The notes beneath the pieces are model-generated. The model did no database searches and was not told the origin of the DNA. It saw only the letters and a program-made list of their open reading frames with translations. Position numbers and translations under genes: made by a program. From Henricia sp. BOLD:AAB3569 (Eukaryota > Echinodermata > Asteroidea > Spinulosida > Echinasteridae), in the NCBI GenBank assembly GCA_037783545.1, contig JBBELK010000008.1, positions 759,001 through 823,000 of the forward strand: a stretch of 64,000 bases of DNA, in the 5' to 3' direction. Positions 45,333 through 56,719 of this stretch are shown here, one piece after another; the stretch's first letter is position 1; the number at the start of each line of letters is the position of its first letter.

Positions 45333-46693
45333 TTTTTATTCTTTTACTTCTTCCACTTTTTTCAGACGCTATTTCGGACACTTGCACATTGATGATTGAC
45401 TTCAAACTTCACATGGACATTGGTCACTATGTGAAGTTGTGCACAGTACTAATGACGTCATGATGACGTCATCACGTGTCAGATTAAAGGGGTATGAAGT
45501 TTAATAAATTAAATATTCAAAAATCAATAAAAATTCAACCGTTTGACCTACGATCTTGATTCCTTCGCCATATACGATGACTAACAAAAGTCTTTAAGAT
45601 GCGCACACGCCTTGACCTTTGACCTCGTTTCCTATTGGTCAAACAGATTTTGCCTTGCCATTTGAAAGTGGTGCAAGATATTTGGACAAAGTCACTTGTG
45701 TTACACTTCGACTAGGGTGGGGTATCTAAAAAATATGTTGGTGACCTTTGACCTTGCTCACTTCCGGTCGATGGCCCTTAGTTTGAAAGTGAAAGGAGGT
45801 ATTGAGATGGGGTCAATGGTGTTATTACCAGAGGCCCTTAAGCTTTCCAAAAATATAAGTGATGACGTCATCGTACGAAATAGCGCCCTCTACCGACAAG
45901 ATGATTACGTAATTAAATATTCAAAAATCAATAAAAAATCAACTGTTTGACCTACGATCTTGATTCCTGTGGCATATACGATCACTAACAAATGTCTTTA
46001 AGATGCGCACATGGCTTGACCTTTGACCTCGTTTCCTATTGGTCAAACAGATTTTGCCTTGCCATTTGAAAGTGGTACAAGATATCTGCATGTGGTCAAC
46101 TGTATTACACTTGGACCTAGGGTGGTGTATCCAAAAAATATGCTCGTGACCTTTGACCTCGTTTCCTATTGGTCTAACAGATTTTGCCTTGCCATTTGAA
46201 AGTGGTACAAGATATCTGCATGTGGTCAACTGTATTACACTTCGACCTAGGGTGGTGTATCCAAAAAAATATGGTCGTGACCTTTGCCCTCGTTTCCTAT
46301 TGGTCTAACAGATTTTGCCTTGCCATTTGAAAGTGGTACAAGATATCTGCATGTGGTCAACTGTATTACACTTCGACTAAGGTAGGGTATCCAAATAATA
46401 TGGCGATGACTTCTGACCTTGATCACTTCCGGTCGAAACGGGAAGTGGCCCTTAGTGTGAAAATGGTAGAGGGTATAAATACGGGGTCAAGGGTGTTAAT
46501 GTCAGAGGCCCTCAAGCTTTCCAAAATGTGAGTGATGACGTCATCGTATAAAATAGCACTCTCTAGGGACAAGATGATTAAATAGTTAAATATAACAACA
46601 TAGGTGATAATAGGTCGTCTCGAACACCAGACATGTTCACAAAAAGGAAGGGAACAGCCATGTGTTCGTTGTCCAGAACGAACACAGGTCTAG
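45333..46693 (+). mobile_element. Helentron/HINE-like element, copy 5 (5' head missing)
   Basis: It starts directly after CTAG of copy 4 with the T-rich tract and the CTTCTTCCACTTTTTTCAGACG segment, lacking the GGCTGTTCC head. It ends at the hairpin and GGTCTAG at 46693. It holds four perfect TGACCTTTGACCT motifs (45613, 45742, 46017, 46147) and an expanded roughly 130-bp internal module near 46010-46380. Confidence 0.6.
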
Positions 46694-48990
46694 TTATAAG
46701 TGGCATGCGTTCACATTGGAAATCTCTTCGTCCAATCGTCAACAAATCAATTTCCCTATTTTAAATTGCACTGCGGGTCATACTCAAGCAAAGTAACTAC
46801 ATGTACATGTCGCTACTACATGTTGTACCGCACATTAAGTCAATGCTCTTAGCTGACTTGACAGTTAATGAAGCCTAGTTTCCATATATATGTAATCGTA
46901 ACATGTGCAAGCAGACTACATGTAGATGCAAACGGCCGCTGCAAAGCAAACACTGACGGAAACAATCGGCGAAGTTAAACTTGGTTAATTTTTTGCCGAC
47001 TGTCTGCGGCACTGTTTGCGTTAGTATTTGCATTGCAGTTTGCAAGACTGATTCACATGTACATGTAGTAGCTTAATTTGAGTAAGTTACCCATATTCAC
47101 CACTTGCACGGAATCGCCATATTGGGAAAAACAAGTATGCTTTCCTTACATGAACAATGACTCCACGCGTTGTTACCATGTTGGTTGTTGTGACGTTGAC
47201 TTTTGTCCATTGTAAAATATGACGTATGCCAGAAAGCCTCGTTTTGAACATGACCGTGCAATTGGTGAATTGAGGCGTCGGCCAAGTCCAGCTGCTAAAA
47301 TGTGCCTTATCTGAATCTTTGCTTTCTGCTCAACGACTTGAGTCAGACATGGACACCGAGAATTCAGCAATTGCTTGTCCAACAAATAAAAGGCTCCAGT
47401 CTTATCCAAGCAGGGCTATAGTTTCTGTTAACAGTCTAGAATTCATCCAGTCTAGAATTCATCCAGTCTTGGCCAATCTAGATGTTTCTGTCAAATAGGG
47501 AAAAAAATACAACAACTTGTTAATGGTCATGCAGTACACCGATAAACCATAAACATAATGACGTCACAGACTGTTTACAGCAAATCTTAGAGGTCTCAGT
47601 GTACCAAACACCATATAAGGCCATAGAAAATTGCGTAAACAAATTGTATTTCTGCAGCTGATTTCACGAAAAGTGCATACATGTAGCTGGCACAACTTTT
47701 AAAAATGGCGAAGGCTACACAGCTAGCATGTAATTACCATAGTTGCACAACTTACGCAATAACAAGTTTGCGCAAGAGGGCATAAATACAATGCGTAAGG
47801 TTTCATTAAAACGGCTGCAGGTCTGTAGACGGATGCCGTTTGAGAAAAAAACAAAGTCCACTTACTGCATGGGTGTAGTTATCTGAATTGTATTCCACAA
47901 GGTCAGTCTGGCGGGTCCATTGTGTAAGAGCTCACCTGAAAAAAGTTTGAAAGCAAAACATTGTCATGCATCAATACACCCAGCCAGAGCAAGTTTTATC
48001 TTGAGCCGACATTGAGTCTTATTATTATTATTATTATTATTTCTTTCTGGTATTCATACCAAGGATTCCTCAATAGTGCTCATTGCACTGTCACTCGTAT
48101 TAAAGCGTGAGGAAACCCATGAAGAATTAGAATTAGAAAATCTTTACAAAATCCTGAGGCATTGTCCACATAATCAGAGATATTAGTCTCGCCATGGATC
48201 GGAGTAAGGAAAAAGCATCGTTTTCTTTTTTTATGAATTGTTTTGATTCCCGTCAATTATATTGTTGCCGTTTGATTTCTACATGTAAGTTTATGACTGC
48301 CACGAGGACCTCAATATGGTGGAACATCTACAGTATCGAAGACCAAATGCACAACACGCAGTATTTTTAATGTTGTGCTACTCGATTAATATTTTGTACG
48401 TTAACCCACAAACCAAAAAAGGTATTTTTTTCATATACATTGAACACAGATTTGGGTAAATTTATATATTGGAATCGATGCATTTCTGAGATAAATAAAT
48501 GATAAAATTACTGCATATTAAATTAATGCACAAAATGACGCGGCGAGCGGTCTGTGCGTAAGCGCGACAACAGAGGGCGCTGCGCGCGCGCGCGTGAATG
48601 GTTATCTTGTGCACTAACTGAAGGCAATTTTTGAAGAAAACGTGATTTTTCTACCGAAAAGCAACATTTGCGACAAAAGTGCAAGTGGGAAGTATATCTT
48701 AAAATTACATTATGTGTTGATTCCAGGAGGTAATTTCCTTAAAATCTTTGTTCAATGTATACGAAAAAAATACCACAGTATCATCACTATCACAAATTAC
48801 TAATTTATCACAATTTATGAAGTGACAACATTTGAAGTGTTTTCTCTGGAAAACTAAAGTTTTATTTTGTCCACTTTTAAATTGATATTTTTCATTCAAA
48901 TCAGCATTTAATGCTTGAAATCATTTTAAAGAAAAATATCTATTAATCAACTTATTAATTCTGACTATTTTATGAATTTAGACATATTTG
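46694..48990. other. No supported gene
   Basis: AT-rich sequence with small features: a 19-bp duplication (CATCCAGTCTAGAATTC type) near 47437-47465, a (TTA)n run near 48017-48040 and a (CG)n run near 48580-48593. The ORFs at 47097-47409 (- strand) show no known domain. Confidence 0.45.
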
Positions 48991-49085
48991 GCGAGTTGGT
49001 ACAACCATGGAGGAAGTACAACTTGTCGGTCCAGTTGGTACAACTTGTCGGTCCAGTTGGTACAACTTGTCGGTCGAGTTGTCCT
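48990..49085. repeat. Short tandem repeat, 22-bp unit
   Basis: Three copies of TTGGTACAACTTGTCGGTCC lie side by side, preceded by a related GAGTTGGTACAACCATGGAG. It resembles the GAGTTGG theme at 6466 and 8390. Confidence 0.75.
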
Positions 49086-49432
49086 ACGCCATCACGTAAC
49101 CATATCGCCCACATTACCGTCTCTTTCATCGGGGGCGAAAGTGCAAGTTACAAATCGCACGGACACGCCTGAATCACACTAAATTTTCTTCAATACAAAA
49201 AAATGTCCTGCACTAACCTGTCAGTTTACCTTGTAAATCTGATCTTGAAGCATCGATAATCTGGGCTGTCTGTTTTCGGTTAGCCTCTGCTGAATTATAA
49301 AAGGCAATTCTGTCTTGCTATTTTTCTGTGTAAACACACGGGAGAGAAAGTAATGACGTCACGCACGTGCAAATACAGCCTAACTCGATTTCGACGACAG
49401 AGGGCGCCCTCTTTTACGAATGAGACAGCCGT

Positions 49433-49705
49433 GTGTAGCAAGAATAGCGGTGGTTATGTCTTAAAACCCAAGCAACTTTCTTACTCTAGATCTAGAGATT
49501 TACTTAAAGAGGCAATCCAGACAATAGGGGAAGACCCCAATAGTTTCTCTCTCCACAGTCTGAGAGCAAGGTGAAGCGTCCGACGCGGTGTTCCCGAAAG
49601 GTTGTTTAAGAAGCATGGCCGTCGGGTCTCCGAGACCGCTAAAGACGGGTACATTGAAGACTCCGTCGAATCGAGAATGTCGGTCTCCCTCAATCTAGGT
49701 ATTTA
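49433..49705 (+). mobile_element. Tyrosine-recombinase C-terminal fossil
   Basis: A segment with KQLSYSRSRDLLKEAIQTIG, then DPNSFSLHSLRA and a C-terminal stretch matching the end of DIRS/Ngaro-like recombinases (H-x-x-R box and the SVSLNL-type tail). Only this part is present; it is broken, with a few breaks. Confidence 0.6.
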
Positions 49706-50608
49706 GTCTGTGTACTAACGATGAATAAACAATAATAAAACTGCATGGATCTTGAATACATTATTTTGAAAATTATACTTTGATTTGTGCCCGTTCTTTA
49801 ATCCTCAGGTCGACTTTGTCCTACTGCGGTAAAGCCGAATTCCTAATCAAGTATAAAGTGTATTTTTACTGTTTTCTTCAACAGGTGCGCAGCGATGGTG
49901 CGCAGCGACGGCGCGTTATAAAATGATTTATTCGCGTCTAAGCGCAGCGTTATTAGAGAATAAAACTACTTGATTTGGTTACATATCAAACGGCTGTTGT
50001 ATTAGAACGGACTACGTAAACATGAAACAGTGCCTGCTTTATTGAAGCAGCGATTTATTTTATCAGTTCGAACGCAAGAGGGCGCTTGTACAAAAACTCG
50101 CCGGGACTTTTGGTTCCACACAATTTCGGAAGAAAAACGACACGGTTTGTTACTGTTTTCTCAAAAGTTGGACGAGGTATGGAGCTGGATTTTACCGAGG
50201 TTGGTTTTAAACATGCATATCTTCATTCACACAGAGAGATGACACTATATGACACTATTTGTTACGGCGTATTAATGATGTATACTGCCTTTAAATCTTT
50301 GTAGGCCTATATATTTTCAATGTCAAATGGTTTTCAGGGGTGGATCCAGGGGGTGGGGGGAGCGCACGCACGCCCCCCTTTTTTAGGTTAAATATTGCCT
50401 CAGGTCGCACCACAGAGCATCTATAATCCATCTCGCTCGCTATTTCATTGTCATCAGCATTTCATGCTTTGACATTTCACGAACTCCCCCTAATTAACGT
50501 TTCTTTTTTGGAATACCCTCCACATTTTCCCTTAAAATCATTGCTGTTTTGTTTCATGTGTTTATTTTTTTGAGCAAGGGTGGAAATTATCGGGCAGGGG
50601 ATAACATA
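49706..50608. other. No supported gene
   Basis: There are two short overlapping ORFs (50030-50304) without known domains and a GC-rich tract near 50340-50385. It is the intronic side of the Myb/SANT exon if the gene model is right. Confidence 0.35.
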
Positions 50609-50794
50609 TCCCAGGTAACATTCCCACATGGGGCCCATATTGGCCCCATGTGGGAATTATCTGGGCAGGAGAACAATGGTTGACCCATATGGCCCCACAC
50701 GGGCGTGGGTGCAGCCCATACGGGACCCATATGGGGCCCATACACTTGCCCATATGGGGCCAATATGGGCCCCATGTAGGAATGTTATCTGGGA
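50609..50794. mobile_element. MITE, TA-flanked, CCCATATGGGGC-rich
   Basis: The ends TCCCAGGTAACATTCC and the complement GGAATGTTATCTGGGA are flanked by TA on both sides, fitting a Tc1/mariner-type target. The interior is built of CCCATATGGGG-type palindromes. It sits about 35 bp upstream of a strong CAG|GTAAGT donor (50832), so it may touch an exon. Confidence 0.65.
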
Positions 50795-50950
50795 TACGTG
50801 GCTCAAGTCCAAAAGTCCGTCTGGACAACTCTACAAACTTCAGGTAAGTAAAGGTAGTGTGCATGTTTTAATAATGTAACGACTTGACATTTCAAAGTGT
50901 AATGTACTTGTATTATATGAAGTTTGATTTATAATTTTATACTTTTGCAG

Positions 50951-51533
50951 ATGATGCCACCAAAAAGATAATAGTGGATGATATTTTGGCTCAGGCTTCA
51001 GCACCTGCCTTTGCACCAGCGCCAACTAAAGTACCTACTTTAGCACTAGCCTCTGCACAAACCTCTTCACCAGCATCAGCTACAGTACCATCTTCAGCAC
51101 CAGCCTTAGCTACAGCATCTTCAGCACTAGCCACTGCAGCAGCCATAGCTACAGCCTCTGCTACAGTACCATCTTCAGCACTAGCCTCTAAACCAGCATC
51201 GATGTCAACTGATGAAAACAGCTTATGGTCGGTAAACAATACCAAGCTTTGTTTAAGCATCCGTATATCCATGGAAACACGGTTTCAATCAGGAAGGGTG
51301 CGCCATGATAAATTGTGGGGGCAGATCAAGGAAAATTTATCAGAACAGGGATTCGTCGGGAAAAAAATGAGGGCCAACTCCAAAACAAGTGGAATGACCT
51401 GAAGAAAAGGTACAACAAAATAAGAGACCAAAATAGGGCAACTGGAGGAGAAAGTAAAACATGGGAATACCTTGACATATTTGACAACTTCATTGGGAAA
51501 AAAAGCATATACCAGTCCCAAGACTACGTTTGA
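50951..51533 (+). CDS. Ala/Pro-rich linker plus Myb/SANT-like (trihelix) DNA-binding exon, frame change inside
   Basis: After a TTTTGCAG acceptor the phase-1 frame reads DDATKKIIVDDILAQ, then an Ala/Ser/Pro/Thr repeat region (about 51000-51200), then a Myb/SANT-like domain: a Trp near 51228, RHDKLWGQIKENLSEQGF, and (after a one-base frame change in an A7 run near 51361-51368) QNKWNDLKKRYNKIRDQN and TWEYLDIFDNFIG. The spacing of Trp, KLW, KW and Y fits Myb_DNA-bind_4-type domains of nuclear proteins. The frame change means either a pseudogene or an assembly error. The phase fits exon 4 at 19502-19576, 31 kb upstream. Confidence 0.6.
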
Positions 51534-51657
51534 CACCACAGTGAAAGTACTGTGGCGGTAGCGACCCCAAAAGCGCTCTATATAAGACACTCGGGTCGCA
51601 TAACTTCCGACGAGTCGACCAAAGTTCGATACCCGGAATCGACTCCACCTGATTACA

Positions 51658-51744
51658 CTATGAACAACTAACAATGGACATTGGGCACAAACCATTGTTA
51701 TTAACAATGGTGTGTGCCCAATTTCTATTGTTAGTTGCTCATAG
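51658..51744. mobile_element. Palindromic 87-bp MITE, copy 1
   Basis: A near-perfect palindrome: CTATGAACAACTAACAATGG...CCATTGTTATTAACAATGG...TTGTTAGTTGCTCATAG. The second copy is at 58306-58391. TA at both edges suggests a Tc1/mariner-type target. Confidence 0.8.
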
Positions 51745-52081
51745 TTTTAGGCGGCAGTGTTCCGGACCTGGGACTTGTAATTAAATGTACAAGTTGGGAA
51801 AACCTGGGGGCCTTTATTTCCTCTCCCGTACTTGGGAGTTACAGTGTCTTTTTACACTGACGGCAGTACAGCAGTTATGGCAGGGTACACACCGCGCAAT
51901 ACACTCGCGATTACCCGGCGAATGTTTTACCCGTACACGCCCAACTCTAAACTGAGTCGACAATGATACGCCGCGGCTGCACGGGAAGTTGTCAACCCAC
52001 TTGATAGCTTGCAGGTTCAGGTACTGCGCCCCTGGCGTAAACCGAACTACAACAGCCAACCAAACCTATATCTCACAGTTT

Positions 52082-53880
52082 TAGTCCAGTCAATCTAAGC
52101 AATTTTTCGGCTCAACCCACCACTAATTGCAACATAATTTGTTTAACTGCATTTTAGTAAAGTCTCCTGAACACCATACTAAAAGTCTACCAAAATATAT
52201 TTGGTGGAAGGGTGTCCAATTTGCATACTATGCAAATTACCTGCCGCCATTAGGGAAAGATATATTTTTCACTATAACTATATATATATATAGGTACCCA
52301 ATCAAAGCACATGAAGTGTCTAAACCTATGTTTGCATGGTCACAGTACACGATAAACATGTTTCTGAATTGATAGTGTGAACACAAATATGCAAAGTAGC
52401 GGCCACCATTAGGGAATTTTTTTTTTACAGTGTAAATGTATTTGTGTAACGTACCCATGATGTTATGGCCAGAGAACATAAACACGTTTCTCAATTCATA
52501 TTGTTAAGATAAATATGCAAATTAGGTACCGAAATTGTTAACAAATTTTTTTTACAAAAAAATATCTAAACCCCGCTTTTCCTGGTCAGGAAAATTAAGA
52601 TAAGCACACTTCTACAATAATCCATTTTATAACTGTTGGGTAAAATAAATAATTCACAGTCGTACGCTTTGGTAGCGACCTGAACCATTCCCACAGCGCA
52701 TGAAAAGGTAACTTTCGACCAATGAAAAGCCAAAAGGGGACAAATGTATCTTTCTGGCGCAACAGTTGTGTCAACCCACCGCCCACCCTCACCCCTTCTT
52801 CGCCTTTGATAATTATTTATGTAAATATTCGAGTGTGGTGTTTTAATTCAATTTGATTGGTAATGTATGGCAGAAATTTGCATAGAAGAGACGGACAGTG
52901 CCTAAATTATAAATAGTTTTTGTGAAACGTTCAAGCAGTGGAAGGGCGGACTATTGTTGAACAAAAGTTTACTGTAAATTCCAGATTTAAGTAACTGAGG
53001 CATTACCCAATGTTCAATGGGGGAACAATGGAAGAGGGAGTGAGGGGACTCACTGCCACATATCGTGCTGTATATGCAGCGATGGACCTGAATAGGTGGA
53101 AAACATCCCCAGCACTGTAGGCAGGCGTGCTGTAAGACGACTTCTGGGGCATTTTCTTGAGGCCAGCGTGTCCTTTTTTGTGGAAAATATGCACGCTTGT
53201 GCCAAGCACTTTGAGGCAAGCTGCAGTACGATATGTGACAGAGGACAACTTCCCCCCTTCCATTTTCCCCATTATGTCTCAAACATCCATGGGAGTTTAA
53301 AGACATGTGATATTTTAAAGGGGGTGGCGAGGGGTAGGGGTGGGTGTTGGTACGCTAACCAAATGGAAGAGTGTGTTGAGGTATAGTGGCGGAAGGGGGA
53401 GTGGTCCCTTTGTCACATATCGTACAGGGTGTAAAGCAATTTTCTTTTTGCGGCAAGGAGGCCAAGGGCTTTGTTTGTGTTGAGCGTGCCCTCTTTTGTG
53501 ACAAATATGCAAGGACCTTTGTGGCAGGAATACCGAGCAATTTTTGACAAGCTGCTTCTGGGCTTTGTTTGTGGAAAGACTACCATTTACTCTTGGGGCA
53601 AGCGTGCCCTCAGTGTGGCAAGCGTGCCAAATACTTTTGAAGCAAGCATGCATGCCCTCTTTTGTGGCAAATATGTCAAGGACTTTGTGGCAAGTGTCCC
53701 AATTACTTTGTGCCAAGTGTGCAAAGGACTTTGCGGCAAGTATGCCAGGTACTTTGCGGCAAGTGTGCCAAGTACTTTTGGCGCTGGCAAGTGCGGCAAT
53801 ACTTTGCGGCAAGTGCGACAAGTATTTTGTGGCAAGTGTGCCCTCTCCTTTTGTGGCAATTTCTGAATAGTATTGATTCA
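52082..53880 (-). mobile_element. Second copy of the long-TIR element, inverted and partial
   Basis: It begins TAGTCCAGTCAATCTAAGCA and follows the reverse complement of 34863 back to the minisatellite core of the 31110-34863 element with moderate divergence. The inner TIR blocks, the GGTGGGCGGTGGGTTGAC-type segment and the GGCAAGTGTGCCAAGTAC repeats all line up. The other TIR is missing; the similarity ends near 53880. A 225-codon - strand ORF (53315-53992) is largely repeat translation. Confidence 0.8.
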
Positions 53881-54711
53881 TTGGGTTATCAAGGGCAAAA
53901 CGAGTAAAAATGGTTGTGGATGTAACACGGAAACCGTGTTCCTCAACTTCATGGAATGACCCATGGGTATTCAGCATGTTCTTAAAGGACAATAAATTAC
54001 AGACTACATGTAGTTTAGTCTCTGGTTACTAAAAATGACAATTTGGACTTACATTGCATATTATGGAAAACCCCTGTCGTTTTGGGTAGAGATGAAATGC
54101 AAAACAACAAGCTAATTTTGGTGTTTGACTGATTTACACAAAGGTATTAATGAATGAGATTAAAAGTTGGTTTTGCCAGACTTAAACAATCCGTTTAAAA
54201 TCAGCTAGGGTTCTGGGCGTTGATAATGGCCCTCCTACCGGCCAAACCTACTTTTAATCACTAATTAATAGCAAGTTTCTGACCAAATTTATATTTATAA
54301 TTTACTGATTGTACATGTATATTTATTTAAGTGATGACCAAACCTATTTAAAATATCATGTTTATTGTATTTAAAAAGTTTTCAAAAGGTTATTGTATTT
54401 CAAAAGGTTAAATAAGATTAATTTATCTGAATTTGTAAATTCAGTATCTCTATCTAGTCAAATTGAATTTTAGCAGTGTGAATTTATTAGCTAAAATAAA
54501 ATTTATTGTTTGGATTTATTAAATCTTCATTCATGTAGCTTCACACCTTTTTTTCAGTTTTGCTTCTACATGTAGTTTAAAAATCGAGTGATTTCATCAA
54601 CCCCCTTTAGTTTTAGTTATACCCTTTCTAAATGAGGAGATTGATAGTGTGTGTACACCCAAAAAAGACATCAAATATTAAAATAGTAAACATGTGGTTG
54701 GCTAGTCCTAG
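53881..54711. other. No supported gene
   Basis: AT-rich, with stop codons in all frames at high density. No repeat structure was recognised. Confidence 0.5.
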
Positions 54712-55300
54712 GCCCGCTTCAAACGTCGTGCTTATGCCGTGTCGAATTAAATTCAACGTTGGCACGACGTTAGCACAGCAGTGGCTTTAAACGTCGAACT
54801 TAATGCAAACTCCCAGTCGAACTTAAATACATCCAACATATTTATTATTTTGATGCACTTGTTTGTTTGTTATTTCTTTACTCACATAACACGCAGCGAG
54901 CCTGCGCATTCCTAGTCGTGAACAAAATTGCGGACCAACTTTGAACTGGAATTAAATTCGTCACGGCAGAAGCACAACGTTTGCAGCCGAGCCGTGCTTG
55001 TGCCGCACTAAATTGAGTTAGCACGGCAGACCCTGTCGTGCCGAATTCATTTTGCCAAAAATATTTAAACGTCGTGCTTGTGCCGTGTCGAATTAACAAA
55101 ATTAAGTTGAATTTAATTCGACACGGCATAAGCCTGACATTAGGCCCGCTTCAAACGTCGCGCTTATGCCGTGTCGAATTAAATTCAACTTGGCACGACG
55201 TTGGTACGGTGTAAGCACGGCAGTGGCTTCAAACTTCGAACTTAATTGCAAACTCCCAGTCCAGCTTAAATACATCCAACATGGCGGATGAGTATTGTGC
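54712..55300. mobile_element. Repeat pair, AGGCCCGCTTCAAACGTCG family
   Basis: A block of about 135-150 bp (AGGCCCGCTTCAAACGTCG, GCTTATGCCGTGTCGAATTA, ... TTAAATACATCCAACAT) occurs at 54712-54845 and again at 55143-55285 in the same orientation. The spacer contains inverted pieces of the same sequence (TTAATTCGACACGGCATAAG). Probably nested MITEs of one family; the ends are not resolved. Confidence 0.6.
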
Positions 55301-56132
55301 ACGTCATGGACGTTGTACACGTGCGTTTTCCATTCTGTCCATTTAGTCCAGTCAATTTACGATTTGACCTAGAACCAATTGCAATAGAAATCATTCTAAC
55401 ATGAATCTAGCCCGCAACATTCAATAAACATATTAACAATCAAATGGTTTATTTTGAGTGGAAAGTTGTTTTTGAAGACAACAATTAAGAATTAAAATTT
55501 AGTCTGGTAACGTTCCTCAGTCTGTATGTTTCGTAATAGTGGGTGCGTAGTAATAGTGTTCATTCGTTTTGAACGTACGTCGGACCGTGGGTTGACTGAC
55601 TGGTCATCAGTGGCCAATGAAATCTTCAACACCGCAAGCTCCACCCAGCTTGACCGTAGTATACCTGAAGCTTTATTGTTCCATGAAAACATGCATATGC
55701 ATGTAATAGTAAAAGCCTCCTCTCATGACACAAGCAATTTGCGCCTTTGTGTTGTGCGTGCACACGTGTCTTCGCGTGTTTCACGCCAGGGCAAGGGCAA
55801 TGCATGGTATGTGGCAATCTAATCTGCACCTGCCTTTGGAAATAATGAATTCAGAGCGCCAGTGTGGGAGAAGATACTGTCCCCCAGAAAATTCTGACCC
55901 CTATCCCTTCCCCTGGAAAAAATCTCTAAATGATATAGGATATTGTTGTCTCCCGGAAAATGTCTCCTTGGACGGTATGTGCGAAGGACATATGGTGGAT
56001 AGTCAATAAAGCTCCCCGAGGTTGAAGCAAACTAGTTCACTAATGTACAGAATACGACTGCCGAATGGTGCAAACTAATGCCACGGGGTAATCTTGATAC
56101 GGCAAGCCTGTTATATAAGGCGCCTTCAAAGG
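55301..56132. other. No supported gene; one TAGTCCAGTCAA end-like match
   Basis: At 55345 TAGTCCAGTCAATTTACG and a nearby AACCAATTGCAATAGAAATC resemble the outer end of the long-TIR element but diverge quickly. It may be a relative's terminus. The ORF at 55526-55822 has no known domain. Confidence 0.4.
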
Positions 56133-56289
56133 GGGTCAAAAGGTCACGGGTCACTCTTGCTTGTCCTCCAGATCGGGAGAGAACAACATAGTCACGTGAT
56201 TTTCTGCTAGCACGTGCGTTTCCCCACGTGGTTCTATTATTCTCTCCCAAGCTTAGGACAAGCAACAGTGATCCGTGACCTTTTGACCC
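56133..56289. mobile_element. MITE, 157 bp, GGGTCAAAAGGTCAC ends
   Basis: The inverted ends are GGGTCAAAAGGTCACGGGTC and its complement with a few changes, extending through CTTGCTTGTCCT and GGGAGAGAA for about 55 bp per arm. The centre has CACGTG-like palindromes. No clear target duplication. Confidence 0.7.
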
Positions 56290-56719
56290 AGGCCTGTTGA
56301 CTGTCATCCCAAGATTAGAGCTAGAGGGCGTTATACATGTAGTTTTGACCATCACTAGAATAAAGACCACTCAAATTTTATTGATACATGCATACAATTA
56401 TACACTTTATAAAAGTGAAGCTATTGTCTTCAACCTTGAAGATCCCTGTACATAGGTGGGTTAGATGGGCGGCGCCATAAACCTTACTAACTGTCAGCAT
56501 TGGACTTTTTGGGGGGAGCGGGGCGGGGGGTTGGGGGGGAAACTTAAAGGCAGTATACATCATTGGTAATCTCGAAAATCAGAAATGTTCACATATTTAC
56601 GCCTAACTTACACAATATAAACATGATGACCGTAGAAAACTTCCCCTGAAATTGTTTTGTCTGAAACGTTACTCGTGAACATGCCGAGAGAGAATTTGAT
56701 TGGCTTGTCCTTCTCCCAG

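Noticed and set aside
46915-47050. Another MITE with inverted TGCAAAC ends
   Set aside because: The arms match only weakly and no flanking duplication was found.
50562-50864. 100-codon ORF rich in GPIWVPYG motifs
   Set aside because: It is the translation of the CCCATATGGGG palindromes of the MITE at 50609-50794.
53315-53992. 225-codon - strand ORF as a real gene
   Set aside because: Most of it is the minisatellite and flanking sequence of the long-TIR element; it has no domain and is not shared intact with the first copy.
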